From Marisa cornuarietis (lineage: Eukaryota; Mollusca; Gastropoda; Architaenioglossa; Ampullariidae): DNA of 64,000 nt. The translations under genes were made by a program, and so were the position numbers. The notes under the pieces were generated by a model. That model saw only the letters and a list, made by a program, of their open reading frames with translations, was not told where the DNA came from and searched no databases. Positions within the stretch are counted from its first letter, which is position 1. Each line of letters starts with the position of its first letter. Below are positions 1 through 22,238 of the stretch, in pieces. Location of the stretch: NCBI GenBank assembly GCA_004794655.1, contig SMMW01000521.1:124001-188000 (forward strand), given 5' to 3'.

Positions 1-390
1 GTGACAAGAGTAAAGCAATGCTGCTTCTTCGTGCAGGGCTAGAGTTGCACTGGCCAACAATAGCCTGCAGTGGTGCCAGTCAGTATCCAAGCAATGGCAA
101 TTTATGACCACACAAAACCATTTAGTTACTGTTGGTACACTATAATCCCTTCCGAGTACTTCTCAAGCTCTCAACCTTATAGTTTTAGTTCTAGGACAGA
201 CTAAAAATCAATTGCCCCGTTCTAAACTGTACGTCAGTGTGTAATCTATAATCCTGACCCAATATTTTCATTCTAATATTTCCTCTGAGAAGAGGAAGAG
301 AGGAGTACAAAACCCAGGACAGGGCAGGCAAGAATATTTATAATAAAAATGTGACCAGATTCATGTATCAAGCGCTATGGTTCTAGTTTA

Positions 391-10770
<10,380 letters not shown>

Positions 10771-12754
10771 TAAGGAGGGTTGACGCAGGCAAATCGTTTG
10801 TGATAAAAAAAAAAAAAAAGGACGACGAAGAAGAAAAACGGTAAAGGGAGAAATGTGTGTCTTACATTCTGTTCAGGCACAGAGACAGCAAGCAAGGCAG
10901 GGGCTGACGACCGACTGGTAGGAAGGGAAGATCGTGATAGCGGTTCCATCTTGCGGCCGAGTGTTCTCCTTACCGGTATATGTACTGAGGGAATCCCCCC
11001 AACGTGCAGTCAAATGGTAATAATAAAACACATCAGTCATACTGGCAAATGGTTCGCTTGGTGCAGGTAGTTGGCATCACGGACCTTCATTTACGGTCCG
11101 GGGTTGCCATTTTATCTAACAGTTTAACAGACTTGAATTATATTTATATATCTCTTGCAAAGACATGGTCACAGCTCGGGCATTGATTTTTATTTTCTGA
11201 AACAGCATTCATCGGTTTCTGCTATCATTTATTCTAACCACGCTCATTTGATTCGCGGGAGGAGGCCTGGTCAGGATTTAGAAATTAGACGCTTTAAAAA
11301 TAAACGGATAATTTTAATATCTCTGAGCTGTCTAATATAGGCTTTGGAGCAAGCAAATATGCGGTGATTATAAGCCACTAAATTTATACAGTATTCCCTT
11401 GGGAAAAATCATGTTATTTTTACTGGTTTCTTTTATTTTTTGAAGCAGGATGAAAAGTTACAGGAAGAAAATTTATCTAAATCGTGACTGTAAAACCATG
11501 CATAGCACAATCAAGTATAAATTGTTTATTTTACATTAGATGACATGGCCTTTTAACGTAAATATCACTTTAAAGATAACAATATTTTAATGTACACAGA
11601 AGATTCTAAATAACAACAGATGAATAACATACTGGACACACCGTTAAATAATAGCTGAGTAACGAACTAGATACACTTGTAAATAGTAGCTGAGTAACGA
11701 ACTGTATGTCGGTGAGTGTATATGATGGATAGTGCATGCATGTGTTCTATATCTGCTGATGACCTCATTTAGTTAACAGCAATAATTAAGCCACCAGTTA
11801 TGAACATTGAGTGACTTGCATCCGTTTAAGTATGATTGATTTAAATATAATGATTTAGCCACAAATGTTTTCGATTGAGAGCGACATCTAAGAAAAAGAA
11901 CAAGGAAGGAAACTAGGGGGAGGGAAGAGAAAGAAAGAGATGAAGAAACAGATAAGGAAGGGAGAGAAAAAGATACGTAGATAAAGAAATAGGCGGGAAG
12001 AGTGTGAGGGACGTGATTATTTTGAAAATATGATAAGTGCAAAGCACTTAGGCTAGATATCCGGGTCACCACGCTTCAACGAACAGACCGTAAACAGAAG
12101 CAATGTTCATCCTTTACTTCCAATATTCCTCTAATACAATGGCTCTACATATTTGCATAATACATGTCTGTTCTTTGGGTGCGTGTCTTAATCTCTGCTA
12201 ATGTGGTTTCACGCAAAGGTTAGCGAGCTGAGTGATGGAGCGATCGTCGCGATTCGCAGATTCGATAACCTCTAGTTACCTCCATACTTCCTACCGTTGT
12301 CTTGACTACCATAGAATCCTTTTTTGCAGAATCAGGTAGTTTATCCGCACAGTTTTGTCCAAGCAGTGGACTGACACCGACATTGTAAGATGTTTTCGAC
12401 AGTTGAAGAGCCGACATGAAAACTTGTAAAACAGACACAATAAAAAAAATGCTTAGGTCATCTTTGAAAAATTAAGTGGTGTGTAGAACTGGCAAAATCT
12501 GAAACTGAAAAAAAGAGGCGACAAAAGAATCTAATGCAAACATAGCAGAGCAGAGCTATATATATATATGCAATACATAATACGCCTTTATTTTACATAG
12601 ATCAAAAAAGAAAACAGGAGAAACTCAGCAATTAACAGCCTTAACAATTTAAAAACCGACGCTTCAGTAAAAGAACAAAAAATCCCCCCCCCCCCAAACC
12701 ACGGAAACAAAATAATTTATCTAAAGGATTATTGATGGCAAATTAGCTCTAGCA

Positions 12755-12845
<91 letters not shown>

Positions 12846-13669
12846 CAGGATCATTATTGATAGCACAAAAACACTCCAGTCATGTCAAAAATAAGCCGTC
12901 ATTTTTTTTAGTTCACGTTCACGAAATAAATCTCGTAGCAGAAAGTATTTTTTATAATACCAGCACACGATTAAGTCCAATTTTTCTACGAAGATCGGGT
13001 TTCAAGTAAAGGATTTCTTTTTCACCAAACTTAAGCAAGCAGCCCTATCGGCAAGAAAGAGAGCGAGAGACTGATGAGGGGTCATAGGCCATCGTTACCA
13101 GGGGTGAATAGGATGACAATAAATGAGACACGTGTAAGCAATCTAATGAAAAATTTTAAATAAGTAAGCATTATTTAAGTTATGATAATAAACTTAAAAC
13201 ATCATGTTTACATGAACCTTATGGAGAGATTAAGGGGGAAACTGGCTAACAGCTAACGTCACACGGCGATACCACAAAGTAGAAGAAAAACGAAAAAACA
13301 AAAACAAAACCTCCAGTGTACCCGCGACGAGATTTACGCCCTGGGTACCATGGGCGACAAGCGATTAAGCTGTAGTGCTTCTGGAGCACCCTGGGTAGAA
13401 AAAGAAATATAAAACCAACGATATGCCCGTGATTGATACTGCGCATGTTACTTGCGCAGTATGAGACGTGACTAGAACGAGCGCTTTGTTGTCTCGTATT
13501 ACACGTCTGTACCCTTGACCCCAAAGGCAAGTCGAGCCCTGTAATAATCTATCATATTATTTTGTAACTGGTTCAGGTATGTCACGTCCCTTTTATTGTT
13601 TTTGTCGGCGCATGGGATTTGAGGAGTCCGCTGAGCCGGTCTCAACTGTGCTGCCTCTGTCCATAGACC
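10771..13669. other. Non-coding region upstream of SIK2
   Basis: There is no supported gene. The stretch contains a poly(A) run (10804-10819), a purine-rich tract (about 11890-11998), a long GAT repeat (12757-12845) and a perfect 10-bp inverted repeat (13436-13462). The rest is unique-looking AT-rich DNA. Confidence 0.6.
12757..12845. repeat. (GAT)n microsatellite
   Basis: An uninterrupted trinucleotide array of about 29 units. It gives an artefactual all-methionine frame and is not coding. Confidence 0.97.
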
Positions 13670-13759
13670 TTGCGTGCGAGACTTTCTCATCTACATCCTG
13701 ACTATACAGACGTCCAGCGTCCACTATTACTTTCACTTTCTGTGTGTGTGTGGGTGAAA

Positions 13760-14545
13760 TCTCTCTTTCCAAGACCACTAGGAATCTTGGTGTTATCACC
13801 GATATATCACCCTCATGAATCTCACATCAATGCAGTTTGCAAATCCATCTTTCTTGAGCTTTACATGATCAGCCAGATCCAATCCCTTCAGTCAGTTTCC
13901 GCCCCCACCCCCCAAAACAGCTCATTTGCTTTTGTTTTATCCTGTCTCGATTACTACAACTTTTTATTCTTTGATCTCCTTAACCGCCTACTGGACAAAC
14001 TTCTAAGGGCTCAGAACAATGCCGCTCGTTATGTCTTCCGTTGGCGACAAGTGGACTGTGCAACACCCCTCCACGAGTTTTATCGGCTGTCAGGCAGAGC
14101 TCGCCTTGATTACAAAATCGCTACAGTGTATTATTAATGTTGTCTTCACCGCCTTGCCCAAGCATACCTGTCTGAAGTACTGACGCCTTACTACCTGAAT
14201 CGGTGTCTTTAGTCTGCTTGTGTTGCCCTCGTCTCTGTGCCACACGTCAGACAAGACTAATTCGGCAGACGCTCCTTCTTGTTCACTAGAACCCACTGTT
14301 TTGAATTCTCTGTTCCTTATCTTCGAACTTTGTCTCCGTTCGAAGCTTTCTAGTTCAGTCTTAAGACCCATTTAAAAAATATTTTTCATAACCCAACGAA
14401 CTGTTCTTGTCACTCCTTAGTTTTTTTATCTTCATCCATGCACTTTCTTTATATCTGCCATGGTATCTTCTGTTTGCTGACACTTGTTTCTGGTAATGAC
14501 TGTCGGTTCGTTTTCTCCACATGGAGAAATATGCTGTACAAATTC

Positions 14546-14576
<31 letters not shown>

Positions 14577-14595
14577 GTCGTCGTCGTCGTCGTCG
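13760..14595 (+). mobile_element. Decayed L2/CR1-like LINE, 3' part, with (ATC)n tail
   Basis: Conceptual translation over shifting frames shows the typical C-terminal half of an L2/CR1-group reverse transcriptase. Visible pieces are RNLGVITD (from about 13776), HINAVCKS, LDYYN, LLRAQNNAARYVFR (about 14000-14040), LSEVLTPYY and FSLKTHL near 14350. Frameshifts and stops, such as the TAA near 14137, make it dead. The 3' end reads tgctgtacaaattcaatc and runs into (ATC)n then (GTC)n, as expected for an L2-type tail. Clade assignment is by motif memory. Confidence 0.8.
14547..14595 (+). repeat. (ATC)n(GTC)n tail microsatellite
   Basis: About ten ATC units change abruptly into about six GTC units. 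It directly follows the LINE remnant, so it probably grew from the element's 3' tail. Confidence 0.9.
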
Positions 14596-14599
14596 AGAC

Positions 14600-16040
14600 C
14601 TGCCGAGTGCATTTCCTTCGCAGTTATTTGAGAAGCTAAACGCTTTCATACCATCACAAAAATAATAAACCTGGATCGCATTTTAAAATTGGAATGATTG
14701 AATTTGCAATACGTGCAGGTTTCAAGAAGTTTCTAGCGGCTCCTTTAATTAAAGGCACTTCAAGAATGTCGGTCATGTTCAAACAGTAGAACGGTAGTGG
14801 GAGGGTGGTCGCTTGAGAGTGAGGACGTCAAAACCAGTTGGCGAGCGACGATTGTGTGCACCCGTTGCCCTTCTTGCTTGGCTTAACCTGATATCCTGTC
14901 TATATCCTCGCTTGTGCGGCCAAACGACCCTGACGTAGATGGCCTTTTAACTACCCACATACTCCGTCACTCCGTTCCTGAACCCACCTTAAAAAAAAAA
15001 ATTCGTTGACTGCCTGTAATCTTTATGCTATGGACCCCCAGTAAGAAGTTCAGGTAGAACGCCTTTTTCCGTCTAATTAATTTGCTTTCGTGTACAGCAG
15101 TCCCGTCAAACCTCGCTGGTAACGTCATTAAAGCCACACCGATGACCGTATTTCGCGTGGAAAATAAAGGATCAAATCGCTGGACTCGTGCCACCGGGTG
15201 ACGTGCTGGTGAGTGCTGACGCACGCGCACGTAACCTGAACGCACCGCGGCTGTCGTGAGTGCTGACGGCAGTTCCTTGACCTTCGGCTATGACGCGGTG
15301 GTTGCACTCGCGGGCGGTACTTGCGCTCGACTGCAAGTGTTACTTGGGGTGCGGTGACGCTGCGTGCTGACACTTTGCGGAACTGGTTACAAGAGAGGCT
15401 TGTTGTTCGTCGGGAGCGGTCGTCCGGCAATGGGTTTTTCTCCCGTGACTGTTCCAGATCTCAGCCCCTGATGCTGAAAAGCCTTATACCGGGTCAGACT
15501 CTTTACTTACTCATCGATTCCTTTTGCGCTGTGTACCCGAGGTACCTAATCAGTAACCTTTGGACTGGAGATTTCCATGTCTTTTGATGATGCCTGTAAG
15601 AAATTAAGCACCATTTTCTGGTCCTGTAGCAGGTGTGCGATGACCAATCGTCACCATAGTTCATTCGTTTTATGTGCTATACACTTATCTACCCCACTAG
15701 CTGTGATGATCGGGTCGACTTCAGTGGACCCAATACTCTTAAAATATTTATTATTAATTTTAATTGCAGTATATTTAAAATTTTATCTGTGTTTATTCGT
15801 ATACTTGTTAACGAGCGAGCCAGTATACTCGCTCTGCAATATAAGTGAAGTTACCTTGTATTATATTTTCTAAAGAGGATTAGAACGTGCGTGATTGTAT
15901 GTATGGCTATATGTATTGATGTAAATATGTTTTTTCATCCATACCCAGATCGTTTGGTTTGCCTAATAATAATTATAAAAAAGAAGTGGATCTATAGAGC
16001 GGAGTAGATTCAACGAGCAAAAAAAAAAAAATCCCCTCCC
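14600..16040. other. Non-coding, with a GC-rich islet
   Basis: No supported gene. About 15120-15440 is GC- and CpG-rich with several short ORFs on both strands but no recognisable domain. The remainder is AT-rich. Confidence 0.55.
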
Positions 16041-16169
16041 TCATATTTTCTGTCTCCCTTGCTCTTTCTTCGTCATTCACGCACTAAGTTTTTCCTCCCT
16101 TACACCCACCCCCACACCCTCATTACTGGTTTTTGCAGGTCTTTACTCGCTTTCTCGTTCTTCACTCAC

Positions 16170-16352
16170 TCACAGTTCCTCCGGTCACTACAACTGCTCG
16201 TTCACTCTCAAGTTCCTTTCTCAGTCACCTCCAGTTCCTCCGTCCTTCACTCAATTACAGTTCATCCCACCATCACTTTAGTTGCTCTCTCGCTTCTAGT
16301 TCTACTTTCTCGTTTACTTTCAGTTCCTCCTTCTCTCACCCCCAGTTCCTTG
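16170..16352 (+). repeat. Degenerate ~23-bp pyrimidine-rich minisatellite
   Basis: AGTTCCT or a close variant recurs near 16173, 16208, 16231, 16257, 16281, 16299, 16320 and 16343, about every 18-35 bases. It is embedded in C/T-rich sequence with tcactc units. This looks like an old diverged tandem array. Confidence 0.65.
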
Positions 16353-16762
16353 CTTGCATAATATGGAGAATAGACCTTGGGTGCGAACCTTTTTCAGGCA
16401 TGATAACCACGGGATAGAAGACAGCAGGCAACTCATATCTCCATCTTGTAATATTATAGACGCGTGCTTTTTAAGATCCTGTGATTGACTGACGACCTCA
16501 TTATGACAGTTCAATGCAATTGTTTTTCTCTCTTTCTCCCAGCACCCAGCTTATTTCATTTTCTTGCAGTCTGGCAGGCAATTTCTACCAAAAAAATCAT
16601 GTTTTTTTCTCTTCGATATGCGTATACACACTTCTGTTTGTCGATACAGTGGGGGTTTTTTTGGGGGGGGAGAAGGCGGAGTTGGGTTTGTTTTTTTGAG
16701 CCTTCGTGATGGGCCGATAGCTTAAACAATAAAGTTCAGTTAAAGTACCAGAGCCTCCCGGT

Positions 16763-16860
16763 TCACTCACTCACTCACTCACTCACTCACTCACTCACTC
16801 ACTCACTCACTCACTCACTCACTCACTCACTCACTCACTCACTCACTCACTCACTCACTC
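16763..16860. repeat. (TCAC)n microsatellite
   Basis: About 24 perfect tetranucleotide units. It follows 'aataaagttcagtt' at about 16728, a phrase similar to 'aataaagattcagttc' near 26620, which may be the 3' tail of a retroelement. Confidence 0.95.
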
Positions 16861-17440
16861 AAGGTGCATGCATGTGGAACCAAGTAGGCAGCTGACAAAC
16901 ACTTGTCTGCAGGCGGGTTGGCAAAAGGAACCTCTTCATTTTTTTTTTTTTTGAAAATCTGGTCTTGCGTAAAGCGTGTATGAGTCAGGGACAGGAGAGT
17001 GCGTGTGTGGGTGGATGTCTGTGATGCAATGTGGACAGCCAGAGCGAGCGGGGGAGGAAGGGGTGTAGCTATGGTAACGGTTTTGACCGTGCATGCTGCA
17101 GCTTGCTGAGTCATCATTAAATTCCTGACGCAGAGCCCACGCTTTAGGACCAGAAAATAGAGAAACGATGGAGATGCCATCATGGCTAACGCTCTGAATG
17201 AGGATTACTTTTCTCAAGAGCATTATAATTCAAGCCCACACAAGTCCCATGTGCTGCTATTTGGCATTACATAGAAACATGCAACATCCATAAAAACACA
17301 GACAGTCAAATGAAATGTGGACATTTCACAAAACGTTCAAGACCTGAAAAGAAGAGATATGAAATGATAAAATTGATTGTTCGTAAATATACAAACATTA
17401 TAAATGTATAAATACAAACAAAATGCATATATACTCACAT

Positions 17441-17483
17441 GCACGCACGCACGCACGCACGCACGCACACGCACACACACACA
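17441..17483. repeat. (GCAC)n(CA)n microsatellite
   Basis: A compound repeat of tetranucleotide GCAC passing into CA dinucleotide. Confidence 0.92.
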
Positions 17484-17759
17484 GAGTAAAATGAATAGGG
17501 AAATTTGCACAACAAAGCACGAAGGATACAAGAATGTTAGAAATGACAATGAGTACAGCAAATATTTGCAAACAACAAAGTAATTACTGCAGAGAATGGT
17601 ACGAGGCTATGCCCAGACCTCGATGATATTGGTCGAGGCTACTTTTCGCCAGGGTATCTTTACCACTGCTTTATACCTGCGAGCTCAGGAGCTGTACAGT
17701 ACCCTAAGGGTCTCTTCAAATACATAGAGAAGAGACTTAGCCCTTGATTTCTCCATTTT

Positions 17760-17805
17760 CCCCAGGGCAACAACTTGCCCTTGCTTCGTAAATACGGCCC
17801 CCCCC
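17760..17805 (+). mobile_element. Fragment related to the MITE-like element at 50.3 kb
   Basis: The stretch cagggcaacaacttgccc, then ttgcttcgtaaatacggcc, resembles the right end of the 50272-50555 element (acttacccttgtttcata, then actacggtccc). No matching left end was seen nearby, so it is a fragment. Confidence 0.4.
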
Positions 17806-18535
17806 CCCAAGCCTTGTCAAGTAATTCTAACATCTCACTCTAGTTTGCTCATGTAGCCTAGTAAACTTTCATTTCAATCAGGAAGCATCACTATTTTCGT
17901 TGTGAAAACAGCCAAGACCGTTTGGATGTGCAAATTGATAGGTCTAAGTCTCCTTAACTCCTCCATCTTTTGAGATTTCCTATAATATCCACCACCAGCC
18001 AAAAATCTATTTAAGGTCCGGTCGGCTAGTCTTTAAATTATCTCCCCAAAGTCGCGGTTGGTTTATTGGTTGACTGGCTGGTTCATTGAACAGGAAAGTG
18101 GCGATCCATCTGAATAGCCATTTTCCTCTAGAACTACTGGAGCCACCATTAGCCGCATGCGAGGTAGGTAGCGACGTCATCGATGGAGGTCTTGGTTGTA
18201 TTAAAAGAGAGCAGACACAATCAAAAAAAACCCAGAACATCAGTAAAAGAGAGAGAAAGAGAGCATGAACGTCCAGAAAGTAGACCTTGGAATTTAAAAA
18301 AAGGAAAGAAAGAGGCATTTAAACAAATAAGTCACCTGATCGTGTGGAATTCACTGCGGGCAGCATGCCAAGTATCTTTGTGAAAACTTTTTTGATGTAG
18401 CACCTTCACTCAGGCCCTAGAACATCCCTTGTGCGGTTTTTTCCCCCTTTGGTTATTTTTGCTCTTGAAATCCGATATCACTCGGCGAGCTGGCAGTAAT
18501 CAAGTTCTATGGTTATTTGGCCAGACCTGTAGGCG

Positions 18536-18897
18536 GAGAGCTGGGAGGCTGGAGAGAAAGACAAAGGATGGATTGGTGGAGAGAGGGGAGAAAGAAAAAG
18601 CGTAAAAAGAAAGAGAAAAAGACAGAAAAGGAATGCAGAGAGAAATGAAAAAAGAAAGAGATATAAAGATGGTAAAAGAAGAAGAGAGCTATAAAGAAAA
18701 GAAAAAGATAAAGATGGAGGGAAAGAAATAAAATAGAAAGAAGTAAAAGAAAGAGCGAATAAACGAAAGATGAAATAAGGAGAAAGAGGGAATGATGGAG
18801 AAAAGAGAAGAAAGAGAGAAAGAAGAGAAAAAACAATGAACGATGAGAAGAAAGTGGAAGGATGGGAGGAACAAGAAGCTATGGAGAGAGGGGGGGG
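18536..18897 (+). repeat. Long purine (GA-rich) tract
   Basis: More than 300 bases that are almost all A and G on the plus strand, ending in a G-run near 18888-18899. It is a degenerate GAAA/GAGA type and non-coding. The Phe/Leu/Ser-rich minus-strand frames are composition artefacts. Confidence 0.8.
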
Positions 18898-19742
18898 GGC
18901 GCTGACACGTCATCATGAAACAGTCAATAACAATTCCCTCCTCCCCCACATCTTTTCTCCACACCCCGAAAAACGAAAAATAAGGATGTTTAGGTGCAGC
19001 AAGATGTGTCTCTATCAAGAAGGCGGAAAACACTGTTCCGGTTATTTTGATGTGAAAAATGACATTGAAGTCGAAGGTGTGCACGTGGCACAAGCAGGAG
19101 GAAATTGAAAAGACCTTTGTTTCGCGTAAATAGCCGCTGGTGACGTCAGCACAGCAGACTCGGTACGAGGCTTACCGAGTCGACTGCCCAAACTATTAAT
19201 AATGGCCAAAGTGTCTGGGGTGGTTGAGTTGCCGAGGGACTGGCCTACTGACCCACACACTTGATGAGCAGCGGTGACCCTCTGACGGTCCCACTAGGTC
19301 TGTGTGTCTAAAAAGTGCTTCCTCCTACTGGCGGCTTCGCGCTGTTGGAGAACAGGAAAGGGGAGTGGAGAACGGGAGGGAGTAGATGAAGAAAAAAGAA
19401 AACAAAATTTTAAAGCTTAGCCATGTTACACAAAGCAAGTGTTCCCCCCAAAAAATATTTGAACCCTGGACGTTAGGAGCTCTGTTAAAGTTGGTGGCTG
19501 GCAAGTGTTGTACCCTGCGCTGTGATCACCCTTCGGCATATCAGTCTGCGTCCAGTCACAAAACTTCTAAGAGCCCACTTAACCTGCTGGCTGTCGGTAG
19601 TTCAATTGATTTGCGTCTACGTGCAGCGAGAGAGCTTGCTTCTCACTTTTATTCATCCCTATTGACTTTACTGAATTATTTGAAAGTACAGACTCAAATC
19701 TCGTTACTGCTCTCCCTCTCTCACTCTCTCCCTTTGTCTCGC

Positions 19743-19779
<37 letters not shown>
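19743..19779. repeat. (TG)n(AG)n compound microsatellite
   Basis: About nine TG units are followed directly by about ten AG units. Confidence 0.93.
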
Positions 19780-20163
19780 AGTATGATTTGTATAAATTAT
19801 GTTTTGAATAAATTAAGTTGGCGTTCGACGCTGTTTCGGAGAAAGACACTGATAACTGACCTGCTTAAAACATACAATTTATTACTTGATTTATTGCTTT
19901 TTAATTGAATTTAACTATACTTCTTCTTCTTCTTCTTATTATTATTATTATCTGGGTTTTAATACATTTTAAAAAGAAATTGACTACATTAGGACATAGG
20001 GAGTACGGGCCTTATAAGCATGGGGAAGTGGGATCTTTTCGATAAAGATTTGTTGGCGCCACATCTCTATAATGAGGTGACTATGCACTTCCGGTATCTT
20101 GTTTGCTCCGCCCTTATCGTGTAATTAGGTAAAGGTAACGTGCTGTAGGTCCTCATGAAAATA

Positions 20164-20164
<1 letters not shown>

Positions 20165-20233
<69 letters not shown>

Positions 20234-20259
20234 TCACTCACTCACTCACTCACTCACTC
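20165..20259. repeat. (CA)n(CACT)n compound microsatellite
   Basis: A CA array of about 32 units passes into about eight CACT/ACTC units. Confidence 0.95.
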
Positions 20260-21180
20260 GCTGTCTATCTCGCACGCACGTGCGCACACATTGCAATAGC
20301 AGGAGTGTTTCACATATCTAAATTATCGTCAACGAAGCTGAAAATTCACTATTTTGGGCTAATGAACAGGACATGCTACTGATTTCGCTTGTTCTGTTTT
20401 AAGCTATTTGTTCAAGATATCCCTAGAGCTGCAACTTTATCTATTTTTAGCGCAAACTCGGGTTCGTACAGATTGCCCTTTACATAATATAAATCAATAT
20501 CCAGTTTGTAAGCGACCATAATTCTAATGCGCACTTTAATTTTTTTATCATATCCGGGAAAAGATTGTGAGAAATGGCAGTTAATAGTACTGTAAATCAA
20601 TTAACATACAGCTTGAAAAATTAAAAGCGGGGATAAAAGATTAGAGTAGAAAGCTCATTTTATTCGTTCCTTTGTGCTGAGGAAAGGCACAAAGAATAAC
20701 CTCAAAAGTAAATATTTTGTAATAAAAAAATAGTCAATGGATAATGAAGATAATCCAATCAAAATGTTTTGAACAAATTCAGATAACAGTGAAACTGTAC
20801 GTGTTATTATTTTTAGATTTATTACTTCAAACTTTCAGGGCATTTCTTTACTTGCAATTTTGTTTAAAGCCTGACAGTCAGTGCATTCTCGGGTACCATG
20901 ATGACACTGCATGTGTGCACTGCTCCCAGCTCATTTACTAAACCTACTGTAATGTTTTACATGCAATGAACGGGAACTTGCATCCTGTTAAAGAACCAAT
21001 CAGACTGTTATAATACTTCTTTGAACAACAAAGTATCATACCGATGAAAATTGATAATGGTATGTTAAATTTTCGCTGTAGAGATACCTAGAGTTATAGT
21101 CTGATCATCATTACTTACTTGCATTTCAAAATTAGCGCATTCGATCTGTCCAGATCTTTTCAGGCTAAGACTAAACACAG

Positions 21181-21275
21181 TTGTTTAATATTAATAATAA
21201 GTGAGAACTTGTATAGCACAATATCGCAACCAAAGGCAAACTGACTGCACTGAACAAGATCGCAAAATAGTCATA
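21181..21275 (-). mobile_element. 3' end of a LINE/SINE, minus strand
   Basis: Read on the minus strand, the sequence ends gcgatattgtgctatacaag followed by ttctcacttattattaata. A GCGCTATAC-like block followed by an ATT-rich tail is the 3' signature of L2-type retroelements seen elsewhere in the window. Only the tail is recognisable. Confidence 0.45.
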
Positions 21276-22178
21276 AAGATGTCGAACGAGGAACAATACG
21301 AAGACTCGCTGCGTTCCGGCAGTAAAGGGCAAATCAATGCAAATTAAACGGTAACGACTCCAGAAAACAAGGGTTAGCAAGATCAGGGGAATACTGAGAA
21401 TATATTTGAGAAATCTTGAGAATATTAAGAAATGTTATCACAGGAAAGTGCATAAAGTGGTCGTCACTTCAGTGTCTTCACTGCAAGTCGCTGCCGAAGT
21501 CAGTGAAGCATGGCGGAGTGGGACCCAGCCAACAGATCCAAACAGCTCACACTTCAAAATAACATTATATATAATCCAGCTGCAAAACAGCAGAACTGTT
21601 TAGACAAAAGAGAGTTGGAAGACTGAAGTATGTTTGTGGAAAAGACGATGATTATATATCTTGTGTGGATAAGTGCCTTTATGGCTTCAGATTATTTTTT
21701 CGCCGAGTGCTCCATTTACGTTGACTCCATTTTTTTTTACTTCAGTCATTTTAGTTTTAGAGTGACGAGCGATGGCAGCAACTTAGATGACTTAGCGACG
21801 AGAATGTACAATTATAGGATGTATTTATTTATTTATTCACATTATTATTGGATAAATTAGTTTAGAAATGTGTTCTCTTTTGGGAAAAGCGCGTGTAATT
21901 GCAAGTGAGGGGAATCTGATTCTAGTGCTTCATGATATAGTTACCCTCCATGAATATTTGTCAGTATAAATTGACCAAGCTGAGACTAACTTCGTTTAAT
22001 TCCCTCAGCCCACAACAATTTTTAAGCCTCTGAAATTAGCGGCGGTACTCGAAATAGGGTCGAAAGATAGATTGCTTTGGGGTCGCCAGCAGTTAAGTGA
22101 AAAGTACATTTTTGTAAAACAGAATGAAGGTAAACAATTACTCTATGACAATATATTCCTAATCACTCTCTCTGCATG

Positions 22179-22238
22179 CACACACACATATATATATATA
22201 TATACACACACACACAAAATGTGTGTGTGTGTGTGTGT
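22179..22238. repeat. (CA)n(TA)n(CA)n AAAT (GT)n inverted microsatellite
   Basis: A CA/TA/CA array meets a GT array across a four-base spacer, so the two can pair as a hairpin. Confidence 0.92.

Noticed and set aside
12758..13009. Open frame beginning with a long run of methionines
   Set aside because: It is the translation of the (GAT)n microsatellite followed by unrelated sequence; no domain.
18513..19093. Minus-strand frames rich in Phe, Leu and Ser that look like membrane proteins
   Set aside because: They are the complement of a purine tract. Hydrophobic composition follows from TTC/CTT/TCT codons, with overlapping frames equally open.
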